A stretch of 64,000 nucleotides of DNA, from contig NC_089493.1 in assembly GCF_036850765.1 (NCBI RefSeq), positions 129,028,239-129,092,238 of the forward strand. Reading direction: 5' to 3'. A model generated the notes under the pieces. It saw nothing but the letters and a program-made list of their open reading frames with translations, ran no database searches and was not told the origin of the DNA. Below are positions 10,009 to 20,403 of this stretch, piece by piece. Made by a program: the position numbers and the translations under genes. Position 1 is the first letter of the stretch. The number at the start of each line of letters is the position of its first letter. Source of the DNA: Saccopteryx bilineata. Its lineage: Eukaryota > Chordata > Mammalia > Chiroptera > Emballonuridae.

Positions 10009-10312
10009 CACCTTAAAACAAATGGAGCTCAACATTATTCAGCATCAGGGAAATGCAAATTAATGAGATACTATTATACATCCACTGGAGTTGCTAAAAC
10101 TAGAAGGGCTTGACAACACAAATGTCAGCAAGAATAACTGGACTCTCATATTTTGCTAGTAGGTGTGCAAAATGGTATAACCACTATGAATGCTTTTACA
10201 GTTTTTATTTTTCTTAATAGAACTAAACATATCTCTTTAGAACCTAGCAATTCCACTCCTAGGTATATATTGAAAACAAATAATAGCACATATCTACAAA
10301 AAGACTGTGTAC
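10009..10312 (+). mobile_element. Old L1 ORF2 3' relic, first piece
   Basis: Diverged L1 sequence (for example CAGGGAAATGCAAATTAATGAG, in part, and CTAGCAATTCCACTCCTAGG). It breaks off after AAGACTGTGTAC and appears to resume at about 23366 with GTACAAAAATGTTCATAAC. The 13 kb between is therefore later insertion. Confidence 0.75.
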
Positions 10313-10858
10313 GGCTATCATCACAGCTGCCTGGCCCATGCAGGTACTCATTAGATTTGGACAGATGGCCATGAAACAATGGAGCCCCAAACGGGTGGGC
10401 CATTAGCTTGAATCCTAGCTTGCACCCAGCAGGCAAGTAAAAACACACACTGGGCACCAAAACCCACTCATTCAGTGCTCACAAAGCTACTGACTTATCC
10501 GAGTTTCCTAGAATCAAAGGTTTCTAGTTCATTAGCCTTATTCACCTCTGTTCCCCATCTCCTTCTCTCTGCACAAACTCTATACAAACTGACTTCTCCT
10601 TCAGCATTCTGCCGTCTTGGCTGCTTCTCCTCTCCTCCACGTGGCCTTTATCTGCTCTCTTTTCTCTGCTCTCTCCTCTAATGCTAATCTCAGGAACTGA
10701 GAGAGCAAGCTCCCGGTCTGCCCCACTTTATAGTGTAGAAATCCAAACCTTTAGTCCAGTATACAAACAAGGAAGTCTCTGATACTAAGTCACTTATCTG
10801 AGGCATAATGGGATTCCTCATGAGAGTGCACCACCCCAGAGTGGGAAAGGCTTAGTCT
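10313..10858 (-). mobile_element. LTR of second family, minus strand, part 1
   Basis: Inverted relative of the LTR at 9549-10008. Read on the minus strand it carries the same ordered phrases, ending CTGTCCAAATCTAATGAGTACCTGCATGGGCC. A short match GTAC at both edges in the old L1 (10309-10312 and 23366-23369) may be its target duplication. It is interrupted by L1 copy A. Confidence 0.62.
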
Positions 10859-10876
10859 TAAAACTAAGCCTTAGGG
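10859..10876. repeat. Target-site duplication of L1 copy A, 5' copy
   Basis: TAAAACTAAGCCTTAGGG. The same 18 bases occur at the 3' side, at 23105-23120 plus 23260-23261, interrupted there by the small DNA transposon. This fixes the L1 copy A borders. Confidence 0.9.
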
Positions 10877-11793
10877 AGACCTGAAGATGGCAGCGGAGTA
10901 GGCAGACGTACAGACTCCCAGCTCACACCACTGAACTGGATTACAAATTTATGAACAATCAGCATGAAAAACCAACTCTGGACTATAAGAACAGCTCTCA
11001 AAAACCAAGGAGCAAAGAAGAAGCCACAACAAACCTGTTATGGAGCACCTGAATCTCCCCTGCTTACAGAAACAGGGGGGGGGGTGAGCCTGAGAGCCTA
11101 GAAGGGCTCTCACTCCAAGGAAAAGAGCAGAAAATATTGCTCACAGCCACTTGCCTGGTGACCAGGGAACAAGGTGTGTTGAAAGGGCCGCTTGTCTTCC
11201 AAAAAGAAAGGGGAGAGAGAGAGACAGATGGTGAGGGGCAGAGGAATGCAGGGGATGACCTGAGAAGCTGACTTCATCCAGTGCTGGAGGCAGCCATAGC
11301 TGTGGGAGGGGCTGATCCTTCCACAAAACAAAAGACTGAAGTGTTTCTGGGTCACAGATCTCCAGACATCTCTCCAGCTCCAATCAGCACAACAAGACAC
11401 AGCTGAAAACAAGAAGAGGGGAGAAGGGGCAGTAACTCAAGTCTTCATGGAGATCTGAGATACACCTCCCCCTACTGAAGCTGAGAAAACACCCTGCAGG
11501 CAGAGAGAGTAACTAGCAGAAGAGGCCTTCAGAGTCTCAGGTTACAGCCACAGCATTCCTGGATACAGTTTCAAATAATCCCCCTGCTGAGATCAGTAAA
11601 CAAGACTATCACCTGTTAAGAAAACAAACAAATCAAGACTTCAAAGCAGCCCAAATCTGAAAGTGGATTACAAATAATAGCTGATGCCAACCCAAGAAGA
11701 CCTAGAAATAACACAATTGAAAACTGGAGGCAGACAACACCAAGCCTAGACTCAACCAGCTCTACAAACAAAACACTCAAACACACAGACATA
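10877..11793 (+). promoter_or_regulatory. 5' UTR of L1 copy A
   Basis: Full L1 5' untranslated region starting AGACCTGAAGATGGCAGC. It closely resembles the 5' UTR of copy B (13636-14557), so both belong to one subfamily. L1 5' UTRs contain an internal RNA polymerase II promoter. The ORF1 start follows at 11794. Confidence 0.88.
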
Positions 11794-12716
11794 ATGAGAA
11801 GACAGAGAAGTGCAATCCAAATGAAATCACAAGAGAAACCTCCAGGAAATGAACTGAGTGATATTGAAATAACCAAACTTCCGGATGAGGAGTTCAAAAT
11901 AATGATTGTAAGGATGCTTAGGGATCTTAGAACAACAATGGATGGTCATTACAAACACCTAAATAAATAAATAGCAAGTATAAAAAAGGATATTGAAATA
12001 TTAAAAAAGAATCAGTCGGAGATGACAAATACAATATCAGAAATGAAGACCACAATGGAAGGAATTAAAAACAGGATGGATGGAGCTGAGGATCGAATCA
12101 GCGAGCTGGAGGACAAGTGGAATGAAGGCATGAAAGCAGAGAAGAAAAAAGAAAAGAGACTCAAAAAATCTGAGGAAACTCTTAGAGAGCTCTGTGACAA
12201 CATGAAGAGAAATGACATCCGCATCATAGGGGTTCCTGAAGAAGAAGAGAAAGCACAAGCGACAAAGACTTTGTTCAATCATATCATAGCTGAAAACTTC
12301 CCTAAATTAATGCAAGAGAAACTCTCACAAGTTCAATAAGCACAGAGAACTCCATTAAAGAGAAACCCAAAGAAATGTACACCAAGACACATCATAATTA
12401 AAATACCAAAGCTAAGTGATAAAGAGAAAATATTAAAAGCTGCTAGAGAAAAAAGGCTATCACCTACAAAGGAGCCCCCATAAGGATGACATCAGACTTC
12501 TCAACAGAAACACTGGAGGCCAGAAAAGAATGGCAAGAAATATTCAAAGTAATGCAGGACAAGAATCTACAACCAAGACTATTTTATCCAGGAAGGCTAT
12601 CATTTAAAATTGAAGAAGAAATAAAAAGCTTCCCAGACCAAAAAAAAAAAAAAAACCTCAAGAAATTAATTACAACCAAACCAATGCTGCAGGAAATGTT
12701 AAGGGGCCTGTTGTAA
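11794..12716 (+). pseudogene. L1 copy A ORF1, broken
   Basis: ORF1 RNA-binding protein gene (coiled coil, RRM, C-terminal domain). It has a premature stop at 11968-11970 where copy B reads GAA, a second stop at 12337-12339, and a frameshift near 12450. The remainder can be aligned along its length with the intact ORF1 at 14558-15451 and ends at the same RGL(L/V) terminus. Confidence 0.9.
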
Positions 12717-12773
12717 ACAGATCAAAGTGGGAAAAGAATATAGCAAAAGAGGAATACAGCTTTAAAAAATAAA

Positions 12774-13635
12774 ATGGCAATAAACAACTACATATCAATA
12801 ATAACCTTAAATATAAATGGATTAAATTATCCAATCAAGAGACATAGGGTAGCTGCATGGATAAGAAAACAGGACCCATACATATGCTGTCTACAAGAGA
12901 CACACCTTAAAACAAAAGGTGCACATAGACTGAAGGTAAAATGATGGAAAAAAACATTTCATGCAAATGGAAATGAAAAAAAACTGGGGTAGCAATACTT
13001 ATATCAGACAAAATGGACTTTAAAACAAAGAATATAGTAAGAGATAAAGGCCACTATATAATAATAAAGGGAGCAATCCAACAGGAAGATATAACCATTA
13101 TAAATATCTACGCACCTAATATAGGAGCACCTAAATATATAAAGCAAACTTTGATGGATATAAAGGGCAAGATCAACAGCAATACTATAATAGTTGGGGA
13201 TTTTAATACCTCATTAACATCACTAGATAGATCCTCAAGAAAGAAAATCAACAAAGAAACAGCAGACTTAAAGGACACACTAGATCAACTCGATTTAATA
13301 GATATCTTCAGAACCTTTCACCCTAAAGCAGCAGAATATACATTCTTTTCAAGTGCTTATGGTACATTCTCTAGGATAGGCTACATGTTAGGGCACAAGA
13401 GTGGTCTCAACAAATTTAAGAAGATTGAAATCATATCAAGCACTTTCTCTGATCACAATGGCATGAAACTAGAAATCAACTACAACAGAAAAACTCAAAA
13501 ATTCTCAAACACATGGAAACTAAATAGCAGGTTGTTAAATAAGGAATGGATTAAGAATGAGATCAAAGAAGAAATTAAAAAATTCCTAGAAACGAATGAT
13601 AATGAGCATATAACAACTCAAAATTTATGGGACAC
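12774..13635 (+). pseudogene. L1 copy A ORF2, 5' part
   Basis: Starts ATGGCAATAAACAAC like copy B. It covers the endonuclease domain ([20 protein letters not shown] visible) and has an early stop and frameshifts between about 12930 and 13010. At 'SRIG' near 13375 the motif SRID of copy B has lost its aspartate. It is interrupted by copy B after AAATTTATGGGACAC. Confidence 0.9.
13621..13635. repeat. Target-site duplication of L1 copy B
   Basis: AAATTTATGGGACAC, repeated exactly at 19614-19628 after the copy B tail. It proves that copy B inserted into the ORF2 of copy A by target-primed reverse transcription. Confidence 0.95.
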
Positions 13636-14557
13636 GAGAGAGAGAAGATGGCAGCAGAGTAGGCGGATGCACAGACACCCAGCTCTCAACACCAAACTGG
13701 AATACAAATCAATTTAGAAAAAATCAGCATGAAAAACCAACACTGAACTGCAAGAACAGCTCTCAAAAACCAAGGAGCAAAGAGGAAGCCACAATAATCC
13801 TGGTAAGGAGTGCCTGAATCTCCTCTGCTTACAGGAAGGGAAGGAGGGGGGTGAGGCTGAGAGCCCAGAGAGGATTTCACAGAGGAAAAAGAGCAGAAAC
13901 TACTGCTCACAGCCACTTACCTGGCGACCAGGGAGCAAGGTGGGTTGAAAAGACCAGCTTATCTCCCAAGTGGAAAAGACAGGGAGAGGGACAGACTGTG
14001 AGGGGCTAAGGTATGCAAGAAACAAAATAAAAAAGCTGACTCATTCGTGCTGGAGGCGGCCATAGCTGGGGGAGGGACTGAACCTTTCACAAAACAGAGC
14101 TGAAGTGCTTCCGGATCAGAGATCTCCGGACATCTATCCAGCTCCAATCAGCACAACAAGACACAGCTAAAAACAAGAAGTGGGGAGGAGGGGCAGTAAC
14201 TCAGGTCTCCATGGAGATCTGAGATACACCTCCCCCTACTGAAGCTGAGAGAAAAAACCCTGCCCCCAGTGAGATTAGTTGGAGGAAGAGACCTTCAGCG
14301 TCTCAGGTTACACCCACAGCATTCCTGGATACAGTTTCAAGGAAGCCCCCTGCTGAGATCAGTTAACAAGACTATCACCTGTTAAGAAAACAAACAAATC
14401 AAGACTTCAAAGCTGCCCAAATCCGAAAGTGGATTACAAATAATAGCTGATACCAACCCACGAAGACCTAAAAATAACACAACTGAAAACTGGAGGCAGA
14501 CAACACCAAGCCTAGACTCAATCAACTCTACAAATAAAAAAAAAAAAGAAGAAGAAG
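13636..14557 (+). promoter_or_regulatory. 5' UTR of L1 copy B
   Basis: Starts GAGAGAGAAGATGGCAGCAG. About 920 bp up to the ORF1 start. Its presence makes copy B a full-length element with its own internal promoter. It is close in sequence to the copy A 5' UTR and clearly different from those at 43.9 kb and 61.3 kb. Confidence 0.9.
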
Positions 14558-15451
14558 ATGAGAAAACAAAGGAGTGCAATCCAAATGAAACCACAAGAGA
14601 CACTTTCGAGAGATGAACTGAGTGATATGGAAATAATCAAACTTCCAGATGCGGAGTTCAAAATAATGATTGTAAGGATGCTTAGGGATCTTAGAACAAC
14701 AATGGAGGGGGAGTTTGAAAACCTAAATAAAGAAATAGCAAGTATAAAAAAGAATCAGTTGGAGACGACAAATACAATATCAGAAATAAAGACCACAATG
14801 GAAGGAATTAAAAACAGGATAGATAGAGCAGAGGATCGAATCAGCGAGTTAGAAGACAACTGGAATGAAGGCATGAAAGCAGAGAAGAAAAGAGAAAAAA
14901 GACTCAAAAAGTCAGAGGAAACTCTTAGAGAGCTCTGTGACAACATGAAGAGAAATAATATCCGCATCATAGGGGTTCCTGAAGAAGAAGAAAAAGAACA
15001 AGGGATAGAGACTTTGTTCAATCATATCATAGCTGAAAACTTCCCTAAATTAATGCAAGAGAAACTCTCACAAATCCAAGAAGCACAGAGGACTCCATTA
15101 AAGAGAAACCCAAAGAAACCTACACCAAGACACATCATAATTAAAATACCAAAGCTAAGCGATAAAGAGAAAATATTAAAAGCTGCAAGAGAAAAAAAAG
15201 TTATTACCTACAAAGGAGCCCCCATAAGGATGACATCTGACTTCTCAACAGAAACACTTGAGGCCAGAAGGGAATGGCAAGAAATATTCAAAGTAATGCA
15301 GAACAAGAACCTACAACCAAGACTACTTTATCCAGCAAGGCTATCGTTTAAAATTGAAGGAGAAATAAAAAGCTTCCCAGACAAAAAACAACTCAAGGAA
15401 TTCATTACAACCAAACCAATGCTGCAGGAAATATTAAGGGGCCTGGTGTAA
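14558..15451 (+). CDS. L1 ORF1p, intact reading frame, 297 aa
   Basis: Encodes the L1 nucleic-acid chaperone that coats L1 RNA in cytoplasmic particles as a trimer. The N-terminal segment is followed by a heptad-rich coiled coil (about residues 48-115, rich in E, K, L and I), an RRM-like domain starting at NIRIIGVPEEEE, and the basic C-terminal domain ending LQEILRGLV. Its length and order match mammalian ORF1p, which is usually somewhat longer in human (338 aa). The start at 14558 is the first in-frame ATG and corresponds to the copy A start. The ORF2 start is 68 bp downstream, the usual bicistronic arrangement. No stop or frameshift is seen. Confidence 0.93.
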   Translation: MRKQRSAIQMKPQETLSRDELSDMEIIKLPDAEFKIMIVRMLRDLRTTMEGEFENLNKEIASIKKNQLETTNTISEIKTTMEGIKNRIDRAEDRISELEDNWNEGMKAEKKREKRLKKSEETLRELCDNMKRNNIRIIGVPEEEEKEQGIETLFNHIIAENFPKLMQEKLSQIQEAQRTPLKRNPKKPTPRHIIIKIPKLSDKEKILKAAREKKVITYKGAPIRMTSDFSTETLEARREWQEIFKVMQNKNLQPRLLYPARLSFKIEGEIKSFPDKKQLKEFITTKPMLQEILRGLV

Positions 15452-15519
15452 ACAGATAAAGTGGGAAAAGAATACAGAGAAAAAAAAAAAGAAAAAGGAA
15501 TACACCTTTAAAGAAGAAA

Positions 15520-18500
15520 ATGGCAATAAACAACTACATACCAATAATAACCTTAAATGTAAATGGATTAAATGATCCAATCAAAAGACATAGGGTAGCT
15601 GCGTGGATAAGAAAACAGGACCCATACATATGTTGTCTACAAGAGACACACCTTAGAACAAAAGACACACACAGATTGAAGGTAAAAGGATGGAAAAAAA
15701 TGTTTCATGCAAACGGAAATGAAAAAAAAGCTGGGGTAGCAATACTTATATCAGACAAATTGGACTTTAAAACAAAGGATATAGTAAGAGATAAAGAAGG
15801 CCACTACATAATGATAAAGGGAGTAATCCAACAGGAAGATATAACTATTATAAATATCTATGCACCTAATATAGGAGCACCCAAATATATAAAACAGATT
15901 TTGATGGATTTAAAGGGCGAGATCAACAGCAATACTATAATAGTAGGGGATTTCAATACCCCACTAACATCACTAGATAGATCCTCAAGAAAGAAAATTA
16001 ACAAAGAAACAGCAGACTTATTGGAAACACTAGACCAACTCGATTTAATAGATATCTTCAGAACCTTTCACCCTAAAGCAGCAGAATATACATTCTTTTC
16101 AAGTGCTCATGGTACATTCTCTAGGATAGACCACATGTTAGGGCACAAAAGTGCTCTCAACAAATTTAAGAAGACTGAAATCATATCAAGCACTTTCTCC
16201 GATCACAACGGCATGAAACTAGAAATGAATCACAGCAGAAAAGCTCAAAAATTCTCAAACACATGGAAACTAAATAGCAGGGTGTTAAATAATGAATGGA
16301 TTAAGAATGAGATCAAAGAAGAAATAAAGAAATTCCTAGAAACGAATGACAATGAGCATACAACAACTCAAAATTTATGGGACACAGCGAAAGCAGTGCT
16401 GAGAGGGAAGTTCATAGCACTACAGGCACACTTTCAGAAGCTAGAAAAAGCTCAAATAAACAACTTAACCCTGCATCTAAAAGAATTAGAAAAAGAACAG
16501 CAAGTAAAGCCCAAATGTAGTAGAAGGAAGGAAATAATAAAGATCAGAGCAGAAATAAATGCCATAGAGGCTAAAGAAACAATACAGAGGATCAATGAAA
16601 CTAGGAGCTGGTTCTTTGAAAAGGTAAACAAGACTGATGCACCTTTAAGTAGACTCACCAAGAAAAAGAGAGAGAGGACTCAAATAAATAAAATTAGAAA
16701 TGAGAGAGGAGAAATAACAACTGACACAACAGAAATACAAAATATTGTAAGAAAATACTATGAAGAACTGTATGCCAAAAAACTAGACAACCTAGATGAA
16801 ATGGACAAATTCCTTGAAACGTACAATCTTCCAAAAATCAATCTGGAAGAATCAGAAAACTTAAACAGACCAATTACACCAAAGGAGATCGAAACAGTTA
16901 TCAAAAAACTCCCAACAAAGAAAAGTCCGGGGCCCGATGGCTTCACAACGGAATTCTACCAAAAATTCAAAGAAGAACTAACTCCTATCCTTCTCAAACT
17001 ATTTCAAAAAATTCAAGAGGAAGGAAGACTTCCAAACTCCTTTTATGAGGCGAGCATAATTCTGATTCCAAAACCAGGCAAAGACAACACAAAGAAAGAA
17101 AATTATAGGCCAATATCTCTGATGAATATACATGCTAAAATCCTCAACAAAATATTAGCAAACCGGATCCAACAATATATGGAAAAAATCATACACCATG
17201 ATCAAGTGGGATTTATTCTGGGGAGGCAAGGCTGGTACAATATTCGTAAATCAATCAATGTGATTCATCACATAAACAAAAAGGAGAAAAACCACATGAT
17301 AATTTCAATAGATGCAGAAAAAGCATTTGATAAAATCCAGCACCCATTCATGATCAAAACTCTCAGCAAAGTGAGAATACAGGGAACATACCTCAACATG
17401 ATAAAAGCCATCTATGAGAAACCCACAGCCAACATCATACTCAATGGGCAAAAATTAAAAGCAATACCCTTAAGATCAGGAACAAGGCAGTGGTGCCCCC
17501 TTTCACCACTCTTATTTAACATAGTCCTGGAAGTCCTAGCCACAGCAATCAGACAAGAAGAAGAAATAAAAGGCATTCAAGTTGGAAAAGAAGAAGTAAA
17601 ACTATCATTATTTGCAGATGATATGATATTGTATATAGAAAACCCTAAAGTCTCAGTCAAAAAACTACTGGACCTGATAAATAAATTCAGCAAAGTGGCA
17701 GGATATAAAATCAATACTCAGAAATCAGAAGCATTTTTATACACCAACAATGAACAGTCAGAAAGAGAAATTAAGGAAACAATCCCCTTCACAATTACAA
17801 CCAAAAAAATAAAGTACCTAGGAGTAAACATAACCAAGGAGACTAAAGACTTGTACTCGGAAAATTACAAAACATTGATAAAAGAAATCAAGGAAGATAC
17901 TAACAAGTGGAAGCATATACCGTGCTCATGGTTAGGAAGAATAAACATCATTAAAATGTCTATATTACCCAAAGCAATTTATAAATTCAATGCAATACCA
18001 ATTAAAATACCAATGACATACTTCAAAGATATAGAACACATATTCCAAAAATTTATATGGAACCAAAAAAGGACACGAATAGCCTCAGCAATCTTAAAAA
18101 AGAAGAATAAAGTGGGAGGTATCACACTTCCTGATATCAAGTTATACTACAAAGCCATTGTACTCAAAACAGCCTGGTACTGGCATAAGAACAGGCATAT
18201 AGATCAATGGAATAGAATAGAGAACCCAGAAATAAACCCACAGTTCTATGGACAACTGATATTTGACAAAGGAGATAAGGAAATACAATGGAGTAAAGAC
18301 AGCCTCTTTAACAAATGGTGTTGGGAAAATTGGACAGCTACCTGCAAAAAAATGAAACTAGATTACCAGCTTACACCACTCACAAAAATAAACTCAAAAT
18401 GGATAAAAGACTTGAATGTAGGCCGTGAAACCATAAGCATCTTAGAAGAAAACATAGGCAGTAAGCTCTCCGACATCTCTCGAAGCAATATATTTGCTGA

Positions 18501-19311
18501 TTTATCTCCACGGGGAAGTGAAATAAAAGATAGGATAAACAAATGGGACTATATCAAACTAAAAAGCTTTTGCACAGCTAAAGACAACAAGAACAGAATA
18601 AAAAGACAAACTACACAATGGGAGAACATATTTGACAATACGTCTGATAAGGGGTTAATAACCAAAATTTATAAAGAACTTGTAAAACTCAACACCAGGA
18701 AGACAAACAACCCAATCCAAAAATGGGCAAAAGAGATGAATAGACACTTCTCCAAAGAGGACATACAGATGGCCAATAGGCATATGAAAAAATGCTCAAC
18801 ATCACTAATGATTAGAGAAATGCAAATTAAAACCACAATGAGATATCACCTTACACCAGTCAGAATGGCGCTTATCAACAAAACAACACAGAATAAGTGC
18901 TGGCGAGGATGTGGAGAAAAAGGGACCCTCCTGCACTGCTGGTGGGAATGCAGACTGGTGCAGCCACTGTGGAAAACAGTATGGAGATTCCTCAAAAAAC
19001 TGAAAATCGAACTGCCTTTTGACCCAGCTATCCCACTTTTAGGAATATACCCCAAGGACACCATAGAACGGCTCGAAAAGGAGAAATGCACCCGCATGTT
19101 TGTGGCAGCATTGTTCACAATAGCGAAGATCTGGAAACAGCCCAAGTGTCCGTCAGAGGACGAGTGGATTAAAAAACTTTGGTACATATATACTATGGAA
19201 TACTACTCAGCCATAAGAAATGATGACATCGGATCATTTACAATAACATGGATGGACCTTGATAACATTATACGGAGTGAAATAAGTAAATCAGAAAAAA
19301 AACTGAGATGA
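15520..19311 (+). CDS. L1 ORF2p endonuclease/reverse transcriptase, 1263 aa
   Basis: Uninterrupted 1263-codon frame for the L1 enzyme that nicks DNA and copies L1 RNA at the nick. The AP-type endonuclease is at residues 1-235, with the expected catalytic positions present: E42 (QETHL), D144 and N146 (GDFN), D204 (RIDHM), D228 and H229 (SDH). The Z and reverse transcriptase domains follow, with FADD at residues 698-701, and a C-terminal Cys knuckle beginning at C1127 (CWRGCGEKG). One striking change is at residue 658: the near-invariant motif [10 protein letters not shown] reads [10 protein letters not shown] (codon TGG at 17491-17493; the other two L1 copies here have GGT or GGG). This is probably damaging to reverse transcriptase. 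Otherwise it is intact. Confidence 0.94.
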   Translation: MAINNYIPIITLNVNGLNDPIKRHRVAAWIRKQDPYICCLQETHLRTKDTHRLKVKGWKKMFHANGNEKKAGVAILISDKLDFKTKDIVRDKEGHYIMIKGVIQQEDITIINIYAPNIGAPKYIKQILMDLKGEINSNTIIVGDFNTPLTSLDRSSRKKINKETADLLETLDQLDLIDIFRTFHPKAAEYTFFSSAHGTFSRIDHMLGHKSALNKFKKTEIISSTFSDHNGMKLEMNHSRKAQKFSNTWKLNSRVLNNEWIKNEIKEEIKKFLETNDNEHTTTQNLWDTAKAVLRGKFIALQAHFQKLEKAQINNLTLHLKELEKEQQVKPKCSRRKEIIKIRAEINAIEAKETIQRINETRSWFFEKVNKTDAPLSRLTKKKRERTQINKIRNERGEITTDTTEIQNIVRKYYEELYAKKLDNLDEMDKFLETYNLPKINLEESENLNRPITPKEIETVIKKLPTKKSPGPDGFTTEFYQKFKEELTPILLKLFQKIQEEGRLPNSFYEASIILIPKPGKDNTKKENYRPISLMNIHAKILNKILANRIQQYMEKIIHHDQVGFILGRQGWYNIRKSINVIHHINKKEKNHMIISIDAEKAFDKIQHPFMIKTLSKVRIQGTYLNMIKAIYEKPTANIILNGQKLKAIPLRSGTRQWCPLSPLLFNIVLEVLATAIRQEEEIKGIQVGKEEVKLSLFADDMILYIENPKVSVKKLLDLINKFSKVAGYKINTQKSEAFLYTNNEQSEREIKETIPFTITTKKIKYLGVNITKETKDLYSENYKTLIKEIKEDTNKWKHIPCSWLGRINIIKMSILPKAIYKFNAIPIKIPMTYFKDIEHIFQKFIWNQKRTRIASAILKKKNKVGGITLPDIKLYYKAIVLKTAWYWHKNRHIDQWNRIENPEINPQFYGQLIFDKGDKEIQWSKDSLFNKWCWENWTATCKKMKLDYQLTPLTKINSKWIKDLNVGRETISILEENIGSKLSDISRSNIFADLSPRGSEIKDRINKWDYIKLKSFCTAKDNKNRIKRQTTQWENIFDNTSDKGLITKIYKELVKLNTRKTNNPIQKWAKEMNRHFSKEDIQMANRHMKKCSTSLMIREMQIKTTMRYHLTPVRMALINKTTQNKCWRGCGEKGTLLHCWWECRLVQPLWKTVWRFLKKLKIELPFDPAIPLLGIYPKDTIERLEKEKCTRMFVAALFTIAKIWKQPKCPSEDEWIKKLWYIYTMEYYSAIRNDDIGSFTITWMDLDNIIRSEISKSEKKLR

Positions 19312-19613
19312 ATCCATACATAGAAGGGACATAAAAATGAGACTCAGAGACATGAACAAGAATGTGATGGCAACAGGGGCGGGGGGGTTGGGGGAGGGGG
19401 GAGGGGGTAAAGAAGGAGAGAGGGGTTAGGGGAGGGAAGGGGCACAAAGAAAACCAGATAGAAGGTGACAGAAGACAATTTAACTTTGCGGGAGGGGTAT
19501 ACAGCACAATCAAATGTCAAAATAATCTAGAGATATTTTCTCTCAACATATGTACTCTGATTTATCAATGTCACTGCATTAAATTTAATAAAAAAATATT
19601 AATATTAAAAAAA
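19312..19613 (+). mobile_element. L1 copy B 3' UTR and tail
   Basis: Contains a G-rich stretch (about 19376-19440), the conserved ACATATGTACTCTGATTTATC segment and AATAAA-like sequence near 19586, and ends in A-rich sequence before the duplicated target. The G-rich tract is a shared feature of the L1 3' UTRs in this window. Confidence 0.9.
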
Positions 19614-20155
19614 AAATTTATGGGACACAGCAAAAGCAGTCCTGAGAGGGAAGTTCATAGCACTTCAGGCACACTTTAAAAAGCTAGAAAAAGCTCAAAT
19701 AAACAACTTAACCCTGAATCTAAAAGAATTAGAAAAAGAACAGCAAGTAAATCCCAAATGTAGTAGAAGGAAGGAAATAAATAATAAAGATCAGAGCAGA
19801 AATAAATGACATAGAGGCTAAAGAAACAATACAGAGGATCAATGAAACTATGAGCTGGTTCTTTGAAAAGGTAAACAAGATCGATGAACCTTTAACTAGA
19901 CTCATCAAGAAAAAAAGAGAGAGGACTCAAATAAATAAAATTAGAAATGAGATTGGAGAAATAACAACTGACACAACAGAAATACAAAATATTGTAAGAA
20001 AATTCTATGAAGAACTGTATGCCAAAAAACTAGACAACCTAGATGAAATGGACAAATTCCTTGAAACATACAATCTTCCAAAAATCAATCTGGAAGAATC
20101 AGAAAACCTAAACAGACCGATTACACCAAATGAGATCGAAACAGTTATCAAAAAA
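19614..20155 (+). pseudogene. L1 copy A ORF2, middle part
   Basis: Resumes copy A directly after copy B with the duplicated AAATTTATGGGACAC. It continues the linker between endonuclease and reverse transcriptase, with a frame break near 19780-19810, until a SINE interrupts it within the codons for the LPT(K) region. Confidence 0.9.
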
Positions 20156-20164
20156 CTCCCAACA

Positions 20165-20394
20165 GGCCTGACCTGTGGTGGTGCAGTAGATAAAGTGTCG
20201 ACCTGGAAATGCTGAGGTCGCTGGTTCGAAACCCTGAGCTTGCCCGGTCAAGGCACATATGGGAGTTGATGCTTCCAGCTCCTCCCCTGTCTCTCTCTCC
20301 TCTCTCTCTCTCTCTCTTTCTCTCCTCTCTAAAATGAATAAATAAAATAAAAATTAAAAAAATTTTTAAAAAGATTAAAAAAAAACAAAAAAAT
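20165..20394 (+). mobile_element. Short tRNA-derived SINE inside L1 copy A
   Basis: Starts GCCTGACCTGTGGTGGTGC, B box GGTTCGAAACC, CT-rich middle and a long A-rich tail. The duplication CTCCCAACA flanks it (20156-20164 and 20395-20403). Confidence 0.9.
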
Positions 20395-20403
20395 CTCCCA
20401 ACA

